From contig JAHBVT010000001.1 of assembly GCA_019637355.1 (NCBI GenBank), forward strand, positions 372,001 to 436,000: a DNA stretch of 64,000 nucleotides. Reading direction: 5' to 3'. Below are positions 39,300 through 47,555 of the stretch, piece after piece. This DNA comes from Gemmatimonadaceae bacterium (GTDB taxonomy: Bacteria > Gemmatimonadota > Gemmatimonadetes > Gemmatimonadales > Gemmatimonadaceae). The translations under genes were made by a program, and so were the position numbers. The notes under the pieces were generated by a model. That model worked only from the letters and a program-made list of their open reading frames with translations. It had not been told where the DNA came from and made no database searches. Each line of letters starts with the position of its first letter. Positions within the stretch are counted from its first letter, which is position 1.

Positions 39300-39991
39300 G
39301 CCGCGGCGCGCCGCCCGCGGCCCTCGCTGCCGCCTGGCTCGTGGCCCGCAAGGACCTCGCGATCGAGTTCCGCTCGCGCTCGGCCTTCCTCTCCGCGCTC
39401 GTGCTCTCGCTGCTCTCGTTGGTGATCTTCTACTTCGCCTGGGACCCGACGGCCGTCGCCGCGGTGGATGTCGCGCCGGGGATCCTGTGGGTGACGTTCA
39501 CGTTCTCCGGCCTGCTGGGCCTGCACCGCTCGTTCGGCGTGGAGGCGCAGGAGCGCGCGATGGACGCGCTGCTCGTCGCGCCGATCGCCCGCGAGTCCCT
39601 CTTCCTCGGCAAGGCCTTCGCGAACCTCATCTTCGTGCTGGGCGTTCAGTTGGTGGCCCTGCCGGCGCTGGCGCTGTTCTACAACCTGCCGCTTGGCACC
39701 ACGCTGGGGCCGCTGGCGCTGGTGATGGTCGCCAGCGCCATCGGCTTGACCTGCGTGGGAACGTTGTTCGCCGGCATCACGTCCAACACGCGGATGGCGG
39801 AGTTGCTGCTGCCGGTGCTCGCGCTGCCGTTCTTCGTGCCCATCGTCTTGCCGGCGGCGCAGATGACGGCCAAGCTCCTCGCGGGGCGGCCGTTCGCCGA
39901 GTCCATCGGCTGGCTGCGCATCCTGCTCGCGTTCGACCTCGTCTTCCTCTACGCCTGCACCATCGCGTTTCCCTTTACGCTCGAAGACTGA
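39296..39991 (+). CDS. ccmB: Haem exporter membrane subunit CcmB
   Basis: 231 residues with six predicted membrane helices. Conserved CcmB features include WLVARKDLAIEFRSR near the N-terminus and FGVEAQERAMDALLVAPI after the second helix. GTG start at 39296 overlaps the ccmA stop. Forms the membrane partner of CcmA in haem handling for c-type cytochromes. Confidence 0.93.
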   Translation: MSRGAPPAALAAAWLVARKDLAIEFRSRSAFLSALVLSLLSLVIFYFAWDPTAVAAVDVAPGILWVTFTFSGLLGLHRSFGVEAQERAMDALLVAPIARESLFLGKAFANLIFVLGVQLVALPALALFYNLPLGTTLGPLALVMVASAIGLTCVGTLFAGITSNTRMAELLLPVLALPFFVPIVLPAAQMTAKLLAGRPFAESIGWLRILLAFDLVFLYACTIAFPFTLED

Positions 39992-39995
39992 CCGG

Positions 39996-40691
39996 ATGAC
40001 TCACTCCTCGATGGCGCGCCCGCGCGCCGGCTTCGATTGGCTGATGCTTGCCGCCGTCGCGCTGATGGCCGGCGCGCTCGTCCGCGCCATTTGGTTCACG
40101 CCGCCGGACCGCTTGCAGGGCTACGCGCAGAAGATCTTCTACATCCACCTGCCCTCGGCCTGGGTGGCCTTCCTCGCCTTCGGCCTCACGGCGATCGCCG
40201 GCGGCGTGTGGCTCTTCATCAAGGACGCGCGCCTCGACCGCTTCGCCGAGTCCTCGGCCGAGGTCGGGGTGATCTTCACCACCGGCGTGCTCATTTCGGG
40301 GCCGCTCTGGGGCAAGCCGATCTGGGGTGCCTGGTGGGTGTGGGACGCGCGGCTCACGCTGACGCTGTTCCTGTGGTTCCTCTACCTGGGCTACCTCGTG
40401 CTGCGCAGCGCCGTGGACGACCGCGAGGCGCGGGCACGCTACTCGGCCGTCGTCGGCATCCTTGGCGCGCTGCTGATCCCATTCATCCACCTCAGCGTGT
40501 ACCTGTTCCGCACGCAGCACCCGACGCCGATCGTGGCCAACACCGCGGGTATCCAGATGCCGCCGGTGATGATCACGACGCTGTTCCTCTCGCTCGGCGC
40601 CTTCACCGTGCTGTATCTCGCGCTGGTGCGGCAGCGGATGGCGCTGGCCGCCGAACGCGATGCGCTCCTCGACGCCTCGACGGCGGAGTGA
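39996..40691 (+). CDS. ccmC: Haem-handling protein CcmC
   Basis: 231 residues, six membrane helices. The tryptophan-rich WWD haem-binding motif is seen as WGAWWVWDARLT (about 110-121), flanked by the two conserved histidines His51 (FYIHLPSAW) and the one in PFIHLSVYL. ATG at 39996, 4 nt after ccmB. CcmC presents haem to CcmE in the periplasm. Confidence 0.95.
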   Translation: MTHSSMARPRAGFDWLMLAAVALMAGALVRAIWFTPPDRLQGYAQKIFYIHLPSAWVAFLAFGLTAIAGGVWLFIKDARLDRFAESSAEVGVIFTTGVLISGPLWGKPIWGAWWVWDARLTLTLFLWFLYLGYLVLRSAVDDREARARYSAVVGILGALLIPFIHLSVYLFRTQHPTPIVANTAGIQMPPVMITTLFLSLGAFTVLYLALVRQRMALAAERDALLDASTAE

Positions 40692-40693
40692 CG

Positions 40694-40828
40694 ATGCCTG
40701 ACAACGCCATCTACTACCAGATTGCCTACGGCGCGATCATCGCGCTGTTCGTGGGCTACGGCCTCTCCATCCGCCTGCGTCGCAGGGCCGTGGCGGCCAA
40801 ACGCGCCGCGCACGAGCGGCCGCGGTGA
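40694..40828 (+). CDS. ccmD: CcmD-like small membrane protein
   Basis: 44 residues: a single helix (about 9-27, IAYGAIIALFVGYGLSI) followed by a basic tail RLRRRAVAAKRAAHERPR. Position after ccmC, size, topology and basic cytoplasmic tail fit CcmD, which stabilises the CcmABC-CcmE complex. Sequence similarity alone would be too weak. Overlaps the pyrophosphatase gene as GTGA. Confidence 0.75.
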   Translation: MPDNAIYYQIAYGAIIALFVGYGLSIRLRRRAVAAKRAAHERPR

Positions 40829-41367
40829 TCCACCCCTGGAAGGACCTCGCGCCCGGGCGCACGCCGCCGGAAGTCGTCACGGCCGTCATCGAGATCCCGC
40901 AGGGCGCGCGCAACAAGTATGAGTTGGACAAAGAGTCCGGCCTGTTCCGCCTCGACCGCGTACTGTACTCCGCCGTGCACTATCCCGGCGACTACGGGCT
41001 CATCCCGCGCACGCTGCACGAGGACAACGACCCGCTCGACGTCCTCGTGATGATCAAGGAGCCGACATTCACCGGCTGCTTGATCGACGTGCGGCCGGTG
41101 GGCGTGCTCAAGATGCTCGACAAGGGCGAGCCTGACGACAAGATCCTGGCCGTGCCCGTGGATGACCCGATGCACGGCGAGTACTTCGACATCGCCGACC
41201 TGCCGCAGCACCAGCTCAAGGAAATCGAGCACTTCTTCGCGATCTACAAGGACCTCGAGGGCAAGCGCGTCGAGGTGGTGGGATGGGGCAAGAGCGACGA
41301 GGCGATGCGCATCATCGACGAAAGCATCGTGCGCTACGCCGAGGCCTACCTCTCGCAGGGACCGTAG
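40825..41367 (+). CDS. ppa: Inorganic pyrophosphatase, family I
   Basis: 180 residues, standard length. Contains the active-site block DYGLIPRTLHEDNDPLDVLV with the metal-binding aspartates, and KYELDKESGLFRLDRVLY. Hydrolyses pyrophosphate to two phosphates. GTG start at 40825 inside the ccmD stop (GTGA), so its translation is tied to the ccm operon. That arrangement is unusual for a housekeeping enzyme, though possibly only a convenience of gene packing. Confidence 0.95.
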   Translation: MIHPWKDLAPGRTPPEVVTAVIEIPQGARNKYELDKESGLFRLDRVLYSAVHYPGDYGLIPRTLHEDNDPLDVLVMIKEPTFTGCLIDVRPVGVLKMLDKGEPDDKILAVPVDDPMHGEYFDIADLPQHQLKEIEHFFAIYKDLEGKRVEVVGWGKSDEAMRIIDESIVRYAEAYLSQGP

Positions 41368-41390
41368 CGGGCCCGGCGGTCCCTCGCGGT

Positions 41391-42065
41391 CTACTCTCCG
41401 CTACCGAGCCAGCTCCGCATCCGCTCGCGGAACGCGCTCTCGCCTTCGCGCCGCGGCACCTTCGTGATCACGGTGATGCCGCCCATAATCGTGTTGCCGG
41501 TGACGCGGATGGTCGGCGCACCCGGCACGCCGGCCTTGGACTTGTCCGCCACCGAGCCCATAAACGACGAGCAGTCCACGTCCGCCGGTAGCCCAGGCGG
41601 CAGGATGATCTTGAGGTCGCCCATAAACACGTCGGCCTGGATGTCCACGCCTTCGGCCGGAATCGGCGTCTCGCGGAAGTCGAGCAGCACGCTGCCCATA
41701 ATCGTGCTCGCGAGAATCAACGGCGTCGGCGTCCACGCGCCTTCTTTCTTGATTTCGCTCATCACGGCGGCGTAGCGCTTCTCGCCGGGGCCGAGCCCTC
41801 GGCCGCGCTGGCGTTCGGGCGGCAGCGGACTGCGGGGTGCTGCCGGCACGGGCGCGCTCAGCGGTACCGGCGGCGGCGCGGGCTCACCGAGGCGTTGGAT
41901 CTGGATCGCCGGCAGTCCGTCGAGGACCGTATTGAGCTGTGCGCGGTCGGCGGACTTGTACACGCGCTCGAGGCGCGCCTCCAGCTCACCGGTGGTCAGT
42001 TGGTCGCGTGCGTACGCGGCGCAGAGCTTCTGGACGACGTCTTCGCGTTCGAGCTCGAGGGTCAT
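41391..42065 (-). CDS. DUF1707 plus LiaF-like C-terminal domain protein
   Basis: 224 residues. The N-terminal DUF1707 (SHOCT-like) helix pair (about 5-55, VVQKLCAAYARDQLTTGELE) is followed by a Pro-rich linker (61-92). A C-terminal beta-helix segment contains repeated IMGS/FMGD motifs (STIMGSVLLDF, ADVFMGDLKIILP), as in LiaF/cell-wall-active antibiotic-response proteins. No membrane segment is seen, so it is probably a cytoplasmic or peripheral regulator. TAGGTT lies seven bases before ATG 42065. Envelope-stress role is inferred from the family. Confidence 0.75.
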   Translation of the reverse strand: MTLELEREDVVQKLCAAYARDQLTTGELEARLERVYKSADRAQLNTVLDGLPAIQIQRLGEPAPPPVPLSAPVPAAPRSPLPPERQRGRGLGPGEKRYAAVMSEIKKEGAWTPTPLILASTIMGSVLLDFRETPIPAEGVDIQADVFMGDLKIILPPGLPADVDCSSFMGSVADKSKAGVPGAPTIRVTGNTIMGGITVITKVPRREGESAFRERMRSWLGSGE

Positions 42066-42072
42066 AGGTCGA

Positions 42073-42078
42073 AACCTA
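42073..42078 (-). promoter_or_regulatory. TAGGTT -10-like element, leaderless
   Basis: TAGGTT on the minus strand, then seven bases, then ATG 42065. It belongs to the same promoter set as the TAGCTT elements. Confidence 0.5.
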
Positions 42079-42103
42079 CGCGTTCAGCGGCCCCAGAGTG
42101 ACG

Positions 42104-42580
42104 TCAGCGTTCCAAATGGCGGTAGCCGCCGCGGTAGTACACCAGCGGATGGCCCTCGCGCAGGGCGGTCGCGTGCACTTCGCCGACGAGGATCGTGTGG
42201 TCGCCGGCCGGGTGCCGCGCCACTACGCGGCACTCCAGGTGCGCGAGCGCGTCGTCCAGCAGAGCCAGGCCGTGCAGTCCACGGCGCAGCGCCACGCCGT
42301 CGAAGCGGTCCACCTCGCGCTCGGCGAAGCGGCGCGACACCGCTTCCTGCCCCTCGGCCAGCACGTTGACGGCGAAGGTCTCGCAGTGCTCGAGCACCGG
42401 GGCCACGCTCGCGCCGTTATCGATGCAGACGAGGATCATCGGCGGATCAAGCGACAGCGAACTGAACGCGCTGACGGTCATCCCCACGTCGCGGCCGTCG
42501 TCGTCGCGCGCGGTCACGACGGTGATGCCTGAGGCAAAGCGCCCGAGAGCGGCGCGGAACTCCGCGGGATCAACCGGCAT
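42104..42580 (-). CDS. Flavin reductase-like domain protein
   Basis: 158 residues. FMN-binding split barrel of the flavin reductase family: FASGITVVTARD, GMTVSAFSSLSLDPPMIL and FAVNVLAEGQE. Such proteins supply reduced flavin to two-component monooxygenases, or act as flavoproteins themselves; no monooxygenase is adjacent. ATG 42580 lies inside the end of the zinc-finger gene (11-nt overlap), so the two are co-translated. Confidence 0.88.
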   Translation of the reverse strand: MPVDPAEFRAALGRFASGITVVTARDDDGRDVGMTVSAFSSLSLDPPMILVCIDNGASVAPVLEHCETFAVNVLAEGQEAVSRRFAEREVDRFDGVALRRGLHGLALLDDALAHLECRVVARHPAGDHTILVGEVHATALREGHPLVYYRGGYRHLER

Positions 42581-42839
42581 CGCGTGCCTGCTGCGCGAGC
42601 AGCGCCGCCTGCGCCCGCAGCGCCGCCGACGCCGGCTCGGCGTCGCCCAAGCGGCGCATCCGGCGGCGATACGACCGCGCCGATTCCAGCGCGAGCGCGC
42701 AGGCGACGCAGGCGGCCGCGTGCGCCTCGACGCGCGCCGACGTCAACGCATCCGTCTCGTCCGCGACGAAGTCGCCGAGGACGGCCCGGACAGCGCTGCA
42801 GGGCGTGGTGTCGTGGTGCGGGGGAGGCGTGTCGTTCAT
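42570..42839 (-). CDS. Small zinc-finger-like protein (zf-HC2/anti-sigma-factor type)
   Basis: 89 residues. VEAHAAACVACALA fits the HxxxCxxC core of anti-sigma-factor zinc-binding domains, preceded by a Cys at position 14 and a helical region. No transmembrane helix follows, and no ECF sigma gene is adjacent, so it would be an orphan soluble anti-sigma-like protein. ATG 42839 has GGAG about five bases upstream. Divergent from the V4R-like gene. Confidence 0.65.
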   Translation of the reverse strand: MNDTPPPHHDTTPCSAVRAVLGDFVADETDALTSARVEAHAAACVACALALESARSYRRRMRRLGDAEPASAALRAQAALLAQQARDAG

Positions 42840-42896
42840 TCTTTCTCCACTCAACCATTAACTTCCCCGACGGTTCCCACCAGCCTCCCACCCCCC

Positions 42897-43517
42897 GTGT
42901 CCGCTACCGTCGACCCCCTGCTCCCCCTGGCCCTGCTCGAGGCCGTCCGCACCGTGGACCTCCCCGACGCAGAGTACGAGACCGAGTTCGTCGAGGAGCT
43001 CCGGACCAAGCGCTTCGGGCTCAGCGACACGGTCCACGCGCAGATTCGGCGCTATCACGAGGCCGTCAAGCGCAACCAGCGGCCCAGCGCCGAGGAGGCG
43101 GCGGGCATCGCGCGGCTCATCGGGCGTCGGCCTGACGCCGAGGCCGTGTTCCGCGAGGCCGGCCGCAACCTCGCCCGCCGCACCTACGACCGCGTCTCGC
43201 CGCTGGTCAAGCGCCTCACGCACCTGCTGCCCTCGCTGTTCGCGCGGCCGCTGGCGCTGGGGCAGATCCGGCGCATCGGGGCGCGGTACCTCGCCGGCAA
43301 TGTGCGGCGCGTGGGGGCCTCGGTGCATCTCGAGGTGCGCGAGTCCGTCACGCTCGACGCCGCGCCGCGCCAAGCCGGCTGCAGCTTCTATGAGTCTGCC
43401 CTGCGCGAGCTGATGCAGCAGTTGGTGGACGGCGTGGGCTCGGTGGAGCACGTGCGCTGCGCCTCGCGCAGCGAAGGCAGTTGCGAATGGCGCGCCCAGT
43501 GGCGGACGGTGCGCTGA
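42897..43517 (+). CDS. V4R-like (4-vinyl reductase fold) protein
   Basis: 206 residues, GTG start. The C-terminal third reads CSFYESALRELMQQLVDG followed by HVRCASRSEGSCEWRAQW, the Cys-rich signature of V4R small-molecule-binding domains. The first roughly 110 residues are helical (RLIGRRPDAEAVFREAGRNL) with no recognised family. Possibly a ligand-binding regulator. It is followed after 2 nt by the M24 peptidase gene, so the two are probably one operon. Confidence 0.55.
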   Translation: MSATVDPLLPLALLEAVRTVDLPDAEYETEFVEELRTKRFGLSDTVHAQIRRYHEAVKRNQRPSAEEAAGIARLIGRRPDAEAVFREAGRNLARRTYDRVSPLVKRLTHLLPSLFARPLALGQIRRIGARYLAGNVRRVGASVHLEVRESVTLDAAPRQAGCSFYESALRELMQQLVDGVGSVEHVRCASRSEGSCEWRAQWRTVR

Positions 43518-43519
43518 CG

Positions 43520-44704
43520 ATGCTGACGCCCCAGATGCTTCCCGCCGTGCAGCGCGCCCTCGCCGAGGCCGGCCTTGATGGCTGGCTCGTCTACGACTTC
43601 CGCGGCCTCAATCCCGTCGCCGCCTCGGTGCTCGGCATCAAGGGGATGGTCACGCGCCGGATCTTCGCGTGGATTCCCACGGTCGGTACGCCGCAGGCCA
43701 TCACGCACGCCATCGAACCCGGCCCCTGGGCTGCGTGGCCCACGGAGTGGCCCAAGCACGTGTACTCCGCCTGGCGAGAGCTCGAGGCGCTGCTGCCCAC
43801 GCTGGTGAAGGGCAAGCGCGTCGCGATGGAGTACGCGGCCGGCGATGCCGTGCCGGTGGTCGACCGCGTCCCAGCCGGTGTCATCGAGATGGTACGCAGT
43901 GCCGGCGCCGATGTCGTCACCAGCGGCGAACTCGTCACGCGATTCTTCGCCGTGTGGTCCGACGCCGAGATCGCCAGTCACCGGGCGCACGCCGAGCTGC
44001 TGCGCGGCTTCGCCCACGCCGCCTTCGCGCGCGTCGGCGAGACCATCCGTGCCGGCACGCCGATCCACGAGCACGAGGTGATGGAGTGGATCCAGGGCCA
44101 GTTTGCCGCCCACGGCCTGTTCACCGACCACGGCCCCAACGTCTCAGCCAGCGAGAACGCCGCCAACCCGCACTATGAGCCCAGCGCGGCGCACCCGCGG
44201 CGCATCGTGAAAGGCGACGTGCTGCTCATCGACCTGTGGGCCACCAAGCAGCAGCCCGGCGCGATGTGGGCGGACCAGACCTATATGGCCGTCGTGGGCA
44301 CGCCCAGCGCCAAGCAGCAGGAGGTGTGGGCGACGATCCGCGACGCGCGCGACGCCGCCATCGCGCTGCTGATGCGCAAGCTCGCGACTGGCGAGGCGGT
44401 GCAGGGCCGCGAGGCCGACGCGGCCGCACGTGCCGTCATCGAGGCGCGCGGCTACGGCAAGTACTTCACGCACCGCACCGGCCACTCCATCGACGCGCGC
44501 GGCCTGCACGGGATGGGGCCCAACCTCGATGACCTCGAGACCCGCGACGAGCGCCAGCTACTGCCGGGCGTGGGGTTCTCGATCGAACCCGGTATCTACA
44601 TCCCGGGGGAGTTCGGGATGAGGACCGAGGTGAATGCGTACGTGGGGGCGAGTGGGCTGGTGGTGACGCCTGGGGAGTATCAGCGTGAGCTCGTGGTCCT
44701 TTAA
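43520..44704 (+). CDS. M24-family Xaa-Pro aminopeptidase-like metallopeptidase
   Basis: 394 residues. The creatinase-like N-terminal domain (1-165) and the pita-bread catalytic domain are present. Metal ligands are seen in LLIDLWATKQQ (Asp), MWADQTYM (Asp), HRTGHSIDARGLHGMG (His), FSIEPGIYI (Glu) and GMRTEVNAYV (Glu). No signal peptide, so cytoplasmic. Proline-peptide cleavage is inferred from the family. Its stop is 3 nt from palindromic element A. Confidence 0.9.
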   Translation: MLTPQMLPAVQRALAEAGLDGWLVYDFRGLNPVAASVLGIKGMVTRRIFAWIPTVGTPQAITHAIEPGPWAAWPTEWPKHVYSAWRELEALLPTLVKGKRVAMEYAAGDAVPVVDRVPAGVIEMVRSAGADVVTSGELVTRFFAVWSDAEIASHRAHAELLRGFAHAAFARVGETIRAGTPIHEHEVMEWIQGQFAAHGLFTDHGPNVSASENAANPHYEPSAAHPRRIVKGDVLLIDLWATKQQPGAMWADQTYMAVVGTPSAKQQEVWATIRDARDAAIALLMRKLATGEAVQGREADAAARAVIEARGYGKYFTHRTGHSIDARGLHGMGPNLDDLETRDERQLLPGVGFSIEPGIYIPGEFGMRTEVNAYVGASGLVVTPGEYQRELVVL

Positions 44705-44707
44705 GGG

Positions 44708-44842
44708 CGGTTCACCACAGAGGACACAGAGGACACAGAGAACTACAAAACCTAGGGGGTGCGCACCGATACGTCGGTGCGAACCCCCTAAGTACTTGCT
44801 CTTGCAGTTCTCTGTGTACTCTGTGCTCTCTGTGGTGAACCG
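44708..44842. repeat. Nested palindromic element A (CACAGAG arms, GGGGGT hairpin core)
   Basis: Outer arms 44708-44744 and 44806-44842 are 37 nt each and match at 34 positions as inverted repeats. They consist of CGGTTCAC plus 9-bp units like CACAGAGGA. The core 44755-44788 is a hairpin: GGGGGT, gc, GCACCGA, loop TACG, TCGGTGC, ga, ACCCCC, then TAAGTACTTGC. The element fills the space between two convergent genes almost exactly (3 nt from each stop). No ORF and no target-site duplication seen. Confidence 0.9.
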
Positions 44843-44845
44843 CAG

Positions 44846-45748
44846 TTACCCCAGCACCCGCCGATCCACCGCCATCGCCACGAACAGCAGCGCGAGATAC
44901 AGCAGCGAGTACCCGTACACCCACCACGAAGGCTTGGCACGGGCGCTCGGCTCCGCGACGCGCACCTTCCACACCCCCCAGAGCAATAGCCCGCCCAGCA
45001 GCAGCGCCGAGACGAGATAGAACAACCCGAAGGCCTCCCACGTCACCGGCAGCACCGTCAGCGCCACCAAGAGCACGCTGTACCACCACATCTGGTCGAT
45101 CGTCTCGCGTTCGCCCCACACCAGCGGGGCCATCGGGACGCCGGCCTTGCCGTAGTCGCCCTGCTTGTTCAGGGCGAGGGCCCAGAAGTGCGGCGGCGTC
45201 CAGTAGAACACGATCAGGAACAGCATCCAGGCCGTGAGGTCGAGCCGACCCGCCACTGCCGCCCAGCCCACCAGCGGCGGGAAGGCCCCCGCCGCGCCGC
45301 CGATGACGATGTTCTGCGGCGAGCTGCGCTTGAGCCAGCGCGTGTAGATGAACACATAGAAGTAGAAGCCGGCCAGCGCCATCGCCGCGGTCAGCACGTT
45401 CACGAAGCGCGCAAGCAGGAACGTGGCCGCCGTCGCGAGCCCCACCCCGAAGGCCAGCACCGCCAGCGGGTGCATCCGTCCGCTGGGGATCGGCCGCAGC
45501 CGCGTCCGCGCCATCACGTCGTCGATGTCGCGGTCGATGTACATATTCACCGCGTTCGCGCCGCCAGCCATCAGGTAGCCGCCGATCATCACGAGCATCA
45601 CGATGGACAGCGTCGGCACGCCCGCCACATACATCGGGGCGACGGTGGTCACCAGCAGCAGCGAGATGATCCGCGGCTTGGTGAGGGCGATCAGGTCCTT
45701 CGCCAGCGGGGCCTCGGCCCGCAGCTCGGCGCTCGCGGGTCCGGTCAT
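44846..45748 (-). CDS. cyoE: Protohaem IX farnesyltransferase (haem O synthase)
   Basis: 300 residues, nine predicted membrane helices. Prenyl-diphosphate motifs NMYIDRDIDDVMARTRLRP and the second Asp-containing loop LNKQGDYGKAGVPM identify CyoE/CtaB. It farnesylates haem B to haem O for terminal oxidases. ATG overlaps the stop of the small membrane protein gene (ATGA). No cytochrome oxidase subunits are in the window. Confidence 0.95.
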   Translation of the reverse strand: MTGPASAELRAEAPLAKDLIALTKPRIISLLLVTTVAPMYVAGVPTLSIVMLVMIGGYLMAGGANAVNMYIDRDIDDVMARTRLRPIPSGRMHPLAVLAFGVGLATAATFLLARFVNVLTAAMALAGFYFYVFIYTRWLKRSSPQNIVIGGAAGAFPPLVGWAAVAGRLDLTAWMLFLIVFYWTPPHFWALALNKQGDYGKAGVPMAPLVWGERETIDQMWWYSVLLVALTVLPVTWEAFGLFYLVSALLLGGLLLWGVWKVRVAEPSARAKPSWWVYGYSLLYLALLFVAMAVDRRVLG

Positions 45749-45999
45749 AGCGTGATCGACTGCGAGGCGGGGTCGAACTGCACCTCGACGATCGGCGGCC
45801 GGGTCGCGGCGCGCCAACTCAGCCACAGCACTAGCGCCAGCACTAGGGCCGGCCCCCACGCGAACACCCGTTCGACGAACGGGACGCGCGTGCCGGCCAG
45901 CGCCCAGGCGCGGGCGGTGGAGCGGAGGATGGCCACCTGCGCGACAATTACCGCGAGGACGGCCGCCCAGAAGAGCAGGGTCGGGAGGGAGGCTGGCAT
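45745..45999 (-). CDS. Small membrane protein coupled to haem O synthase
   Basis: 84 residues with two helices (about 6-24 and 48-64), a short basic loop between them, and a C-terminal tail IVEVQFDPASQSITL probably outside the membrane. Overlaps cyoE as ATGA. Could be an assembly factor or accessory subunit of haem-copper oxidase biogenesis, but I do not recognise the family. Divergent from the permease gene. Confidence 0.65.
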   Translation of the reverse strand: MPASLPTLLFWAAVLAVIVAQVAILRSTARAWALAGTRVPFVERVFAWGPALVLALVLWLSWRAATRPPIVEVQFDPASQSITL

Positions 46000-46051
46000 T
46001 GGTCTGGGTGAATAATCGCCCCATCCCCTCCCCGCAGGGAGTGGGCTTGCG

Positions 46052-46057
46052 TAGCTT
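46052..46057 (+). promoter_or_regulatory. TAGCTT -10-like element, leaderless permease mRNA
   Basis: TAGCTT, six bases, ATG 46064. There is no Shine-Dalgarno. Confidence 0.55.
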
Positions 46058-46063
46058 CGCCCT

Positions 46064-47407
46064 ATGGCAACCTCCCCCGAAGCACAGCCCACGCTTGCGC
46101 GCAGCATCGGCCTCTGGAGCGCGATGGCCGTCGTCATCGGCTCCACGATTGGCTCCGGCATCTTCCGCTCCCCGGCCGGCATCGCCGACAAACTGCCCGG
46201 CCCCGTGCCGATGCTGCTGGCCTGGGTGGCCGGCGGCATCTTCGCGATGTGCGGCGCGCTCACGATCGCCGAGCTCGCCAGCGCCTTCCCGAAGACGGGC
46301 GGCATCTACGTGTTCCTCAAGGAAGGCTGGGGTGACCGCACGGCCTTCACCTTCGGCTGGGCGCAGTTGGTGATGATCCGCGCGGCGTCGCTGGGCGCCA
46401 TCGCCATCACCTGCGCCGAGTACTTCTTCCGCGTGATGGGCTGGAGCCTGGACGAGGCGATGCCCGTGCGCTACGCCGCGGCCACGGCCATCCTGCTCAC
46501 CGCCAGCTTCAATATCCGCGGGGCCAAGGTTGGCGCGGCGTTCACCAACTTCACCGTGCTGGCCAAGTACGGCGGCCTGCTGTTCATCGTGATCGTGGCC
46601 TTCGCGGTGGGCCTGCCGACCAACGGCCTCAGCAACTTCACGCCGGCCATCCCGCCGGGCAGCCTGAGCATCAGCGCCTTCGGCCTCGCCTTGGTCAGCA
46701 CGCTCTGGGCCTTCGACGGCTGGGCGGACGTGTCCAACAACGGCGGCGAGGTGCGGGACCCGCAGAAGAACCTGCCGCGGGCGCTCATCGGCGGGACGCT
46801 CCTTGTCATCGCGATCTACCTGGCCGCCAACCTCGCGTACCTCTCGGTGCTGAGCATCGAGGAGATGCGCGTCTCGCGGCTCGTGGCGGCCGACGTGGCC
46901 GAGCGGGTCATCGGCTCGGCGGGCGTGGTGTTCGTGTCCGTGACCGTGATGATTTCGACGTTCGGGACACTGAACGCCGTGCTGTTCACCAGCCCGCGCA
47001 TCTTCTTCGCGATGGCGGCGGACGGGCTGTTCTTCAAGCAGGTGGCGTCGGTGCACGGTAGCTGGGGCACGCCGTGGGTGGCCATCGTGATGACGGCGAC
47101 GCTGGGTGCGCTCTTCGTGCTGCTGCGGACCTTTGAACAATTGGCGGACGCCTTCGTGACGGCATTCCTGCCGTTCTACTTCTTGGCGGTGGCCTCGATC
47201 TTCCGCCTGCGCCGCCGGCCGGATTACCAGCCGTCGTTCCGCGTGCCGTGGTATCCGCTGGTGCCGGCGCTGTTCATGTGCGCCGTGCTCTACCTACTGG
47301 GCAACGCGCTGATCAGCCCCGACAGCCGCTGGCAGACGGCGGGTGTTCTCGGCGCCTGTTTGATCGGTTTGCCGGTGTATTCGTTGACCGTGGGCCGCCG
47401 CCGGTAA
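46064..47407 (+). CDS. Amino-acid/polyamine (APC) superfamily permease
   Basis: 447 residues, twelve predicted helices. GSTIGSGIFRSPAGIA in helix 1 is the substrate-binding unwound segment of APC transporters; FPKTGGIYVFLKEGWGD and AFDGWADVSNNGGE (helix 6) are also characteristic, closest in style to LAT/SteT-like exchangers. The substrate is unknown. It contains one of only two CATG sites I found (TTC-ATG at 47275-47278), where other genes use TTT-ATG. Confidence 0.88.
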   Translation: MATSPEAQPTLARSIGLWSAMAVVIGSTIGSGIFRSPAGIADKLPGPVPMLLAWVAGGIFAMCGALTIAELASAFPKTGGIYVFLKEGWGDRTAFTFGWAQLVMIRAASLGAIAITCAEYFFRVMGWSLDEAMPVRYAAATAILLTASFNIRGAKVGAAFTNFTVLAKYGGLLFIVIVAFAVGLPTNGLSNFTPAIPPGSLSISAFGLALVSTLWAFDGWADVSNNGGEVRDPQKNLPRALIGGTLLVIAIYLAANLAYLSVLSIEEMRVSRLVAADVAERVIGSAGVVFVSVTVMISTFGTLNAVLFTSPRIFFAMAADGLFFKQVASVHGSWGTPWVAIVMTATLGALFVLLRTFEQLADAFVTAFLPFYFLAVASIFRLRRRPDYQPSFRVPWYPLVPALFMCAVLYLLGNALISPDSRWQTAGVLGACLIGLPVYSLTVGRRR

Positions 47408-47470
47408 CGGTTCGGTAGCCTCCGGCCTCCGTCGGTTGACGGGGGTGCGGCGGGGCGGCGAGCTTCGCAC

Positions 47471-47476
47471 TATATT
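47471..47476 (+). promoter_or_regulatory. TATATT -10-like element of the outer-membrane receptor gene
   Basis: TATATTTT at 47471-47478 is a conspicuous AT island in a GC-rich gap, 80 nt before ATG 47556. A purine-rich AGAGGAAA about 6-7 nt upstream of that ATG is the ribosome binding site. No convincing -35. Confidence 0.5.
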
Positions 47477-47555
47477 TTCGTCGGCTTTACAGCGCCGGAC
47501 CGACCCCCGGGTCTGGAGGCGCACCGCTGGTTCCCACCCCACAGAGGAAACCCCA

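Noticed and set aside
44708-44842. Element A as a CRISPR array or insertion sequence
   Set aside because: There are no regularly spaced unique spacers, no transposase frame, and I see no target-site duplication at the ends.
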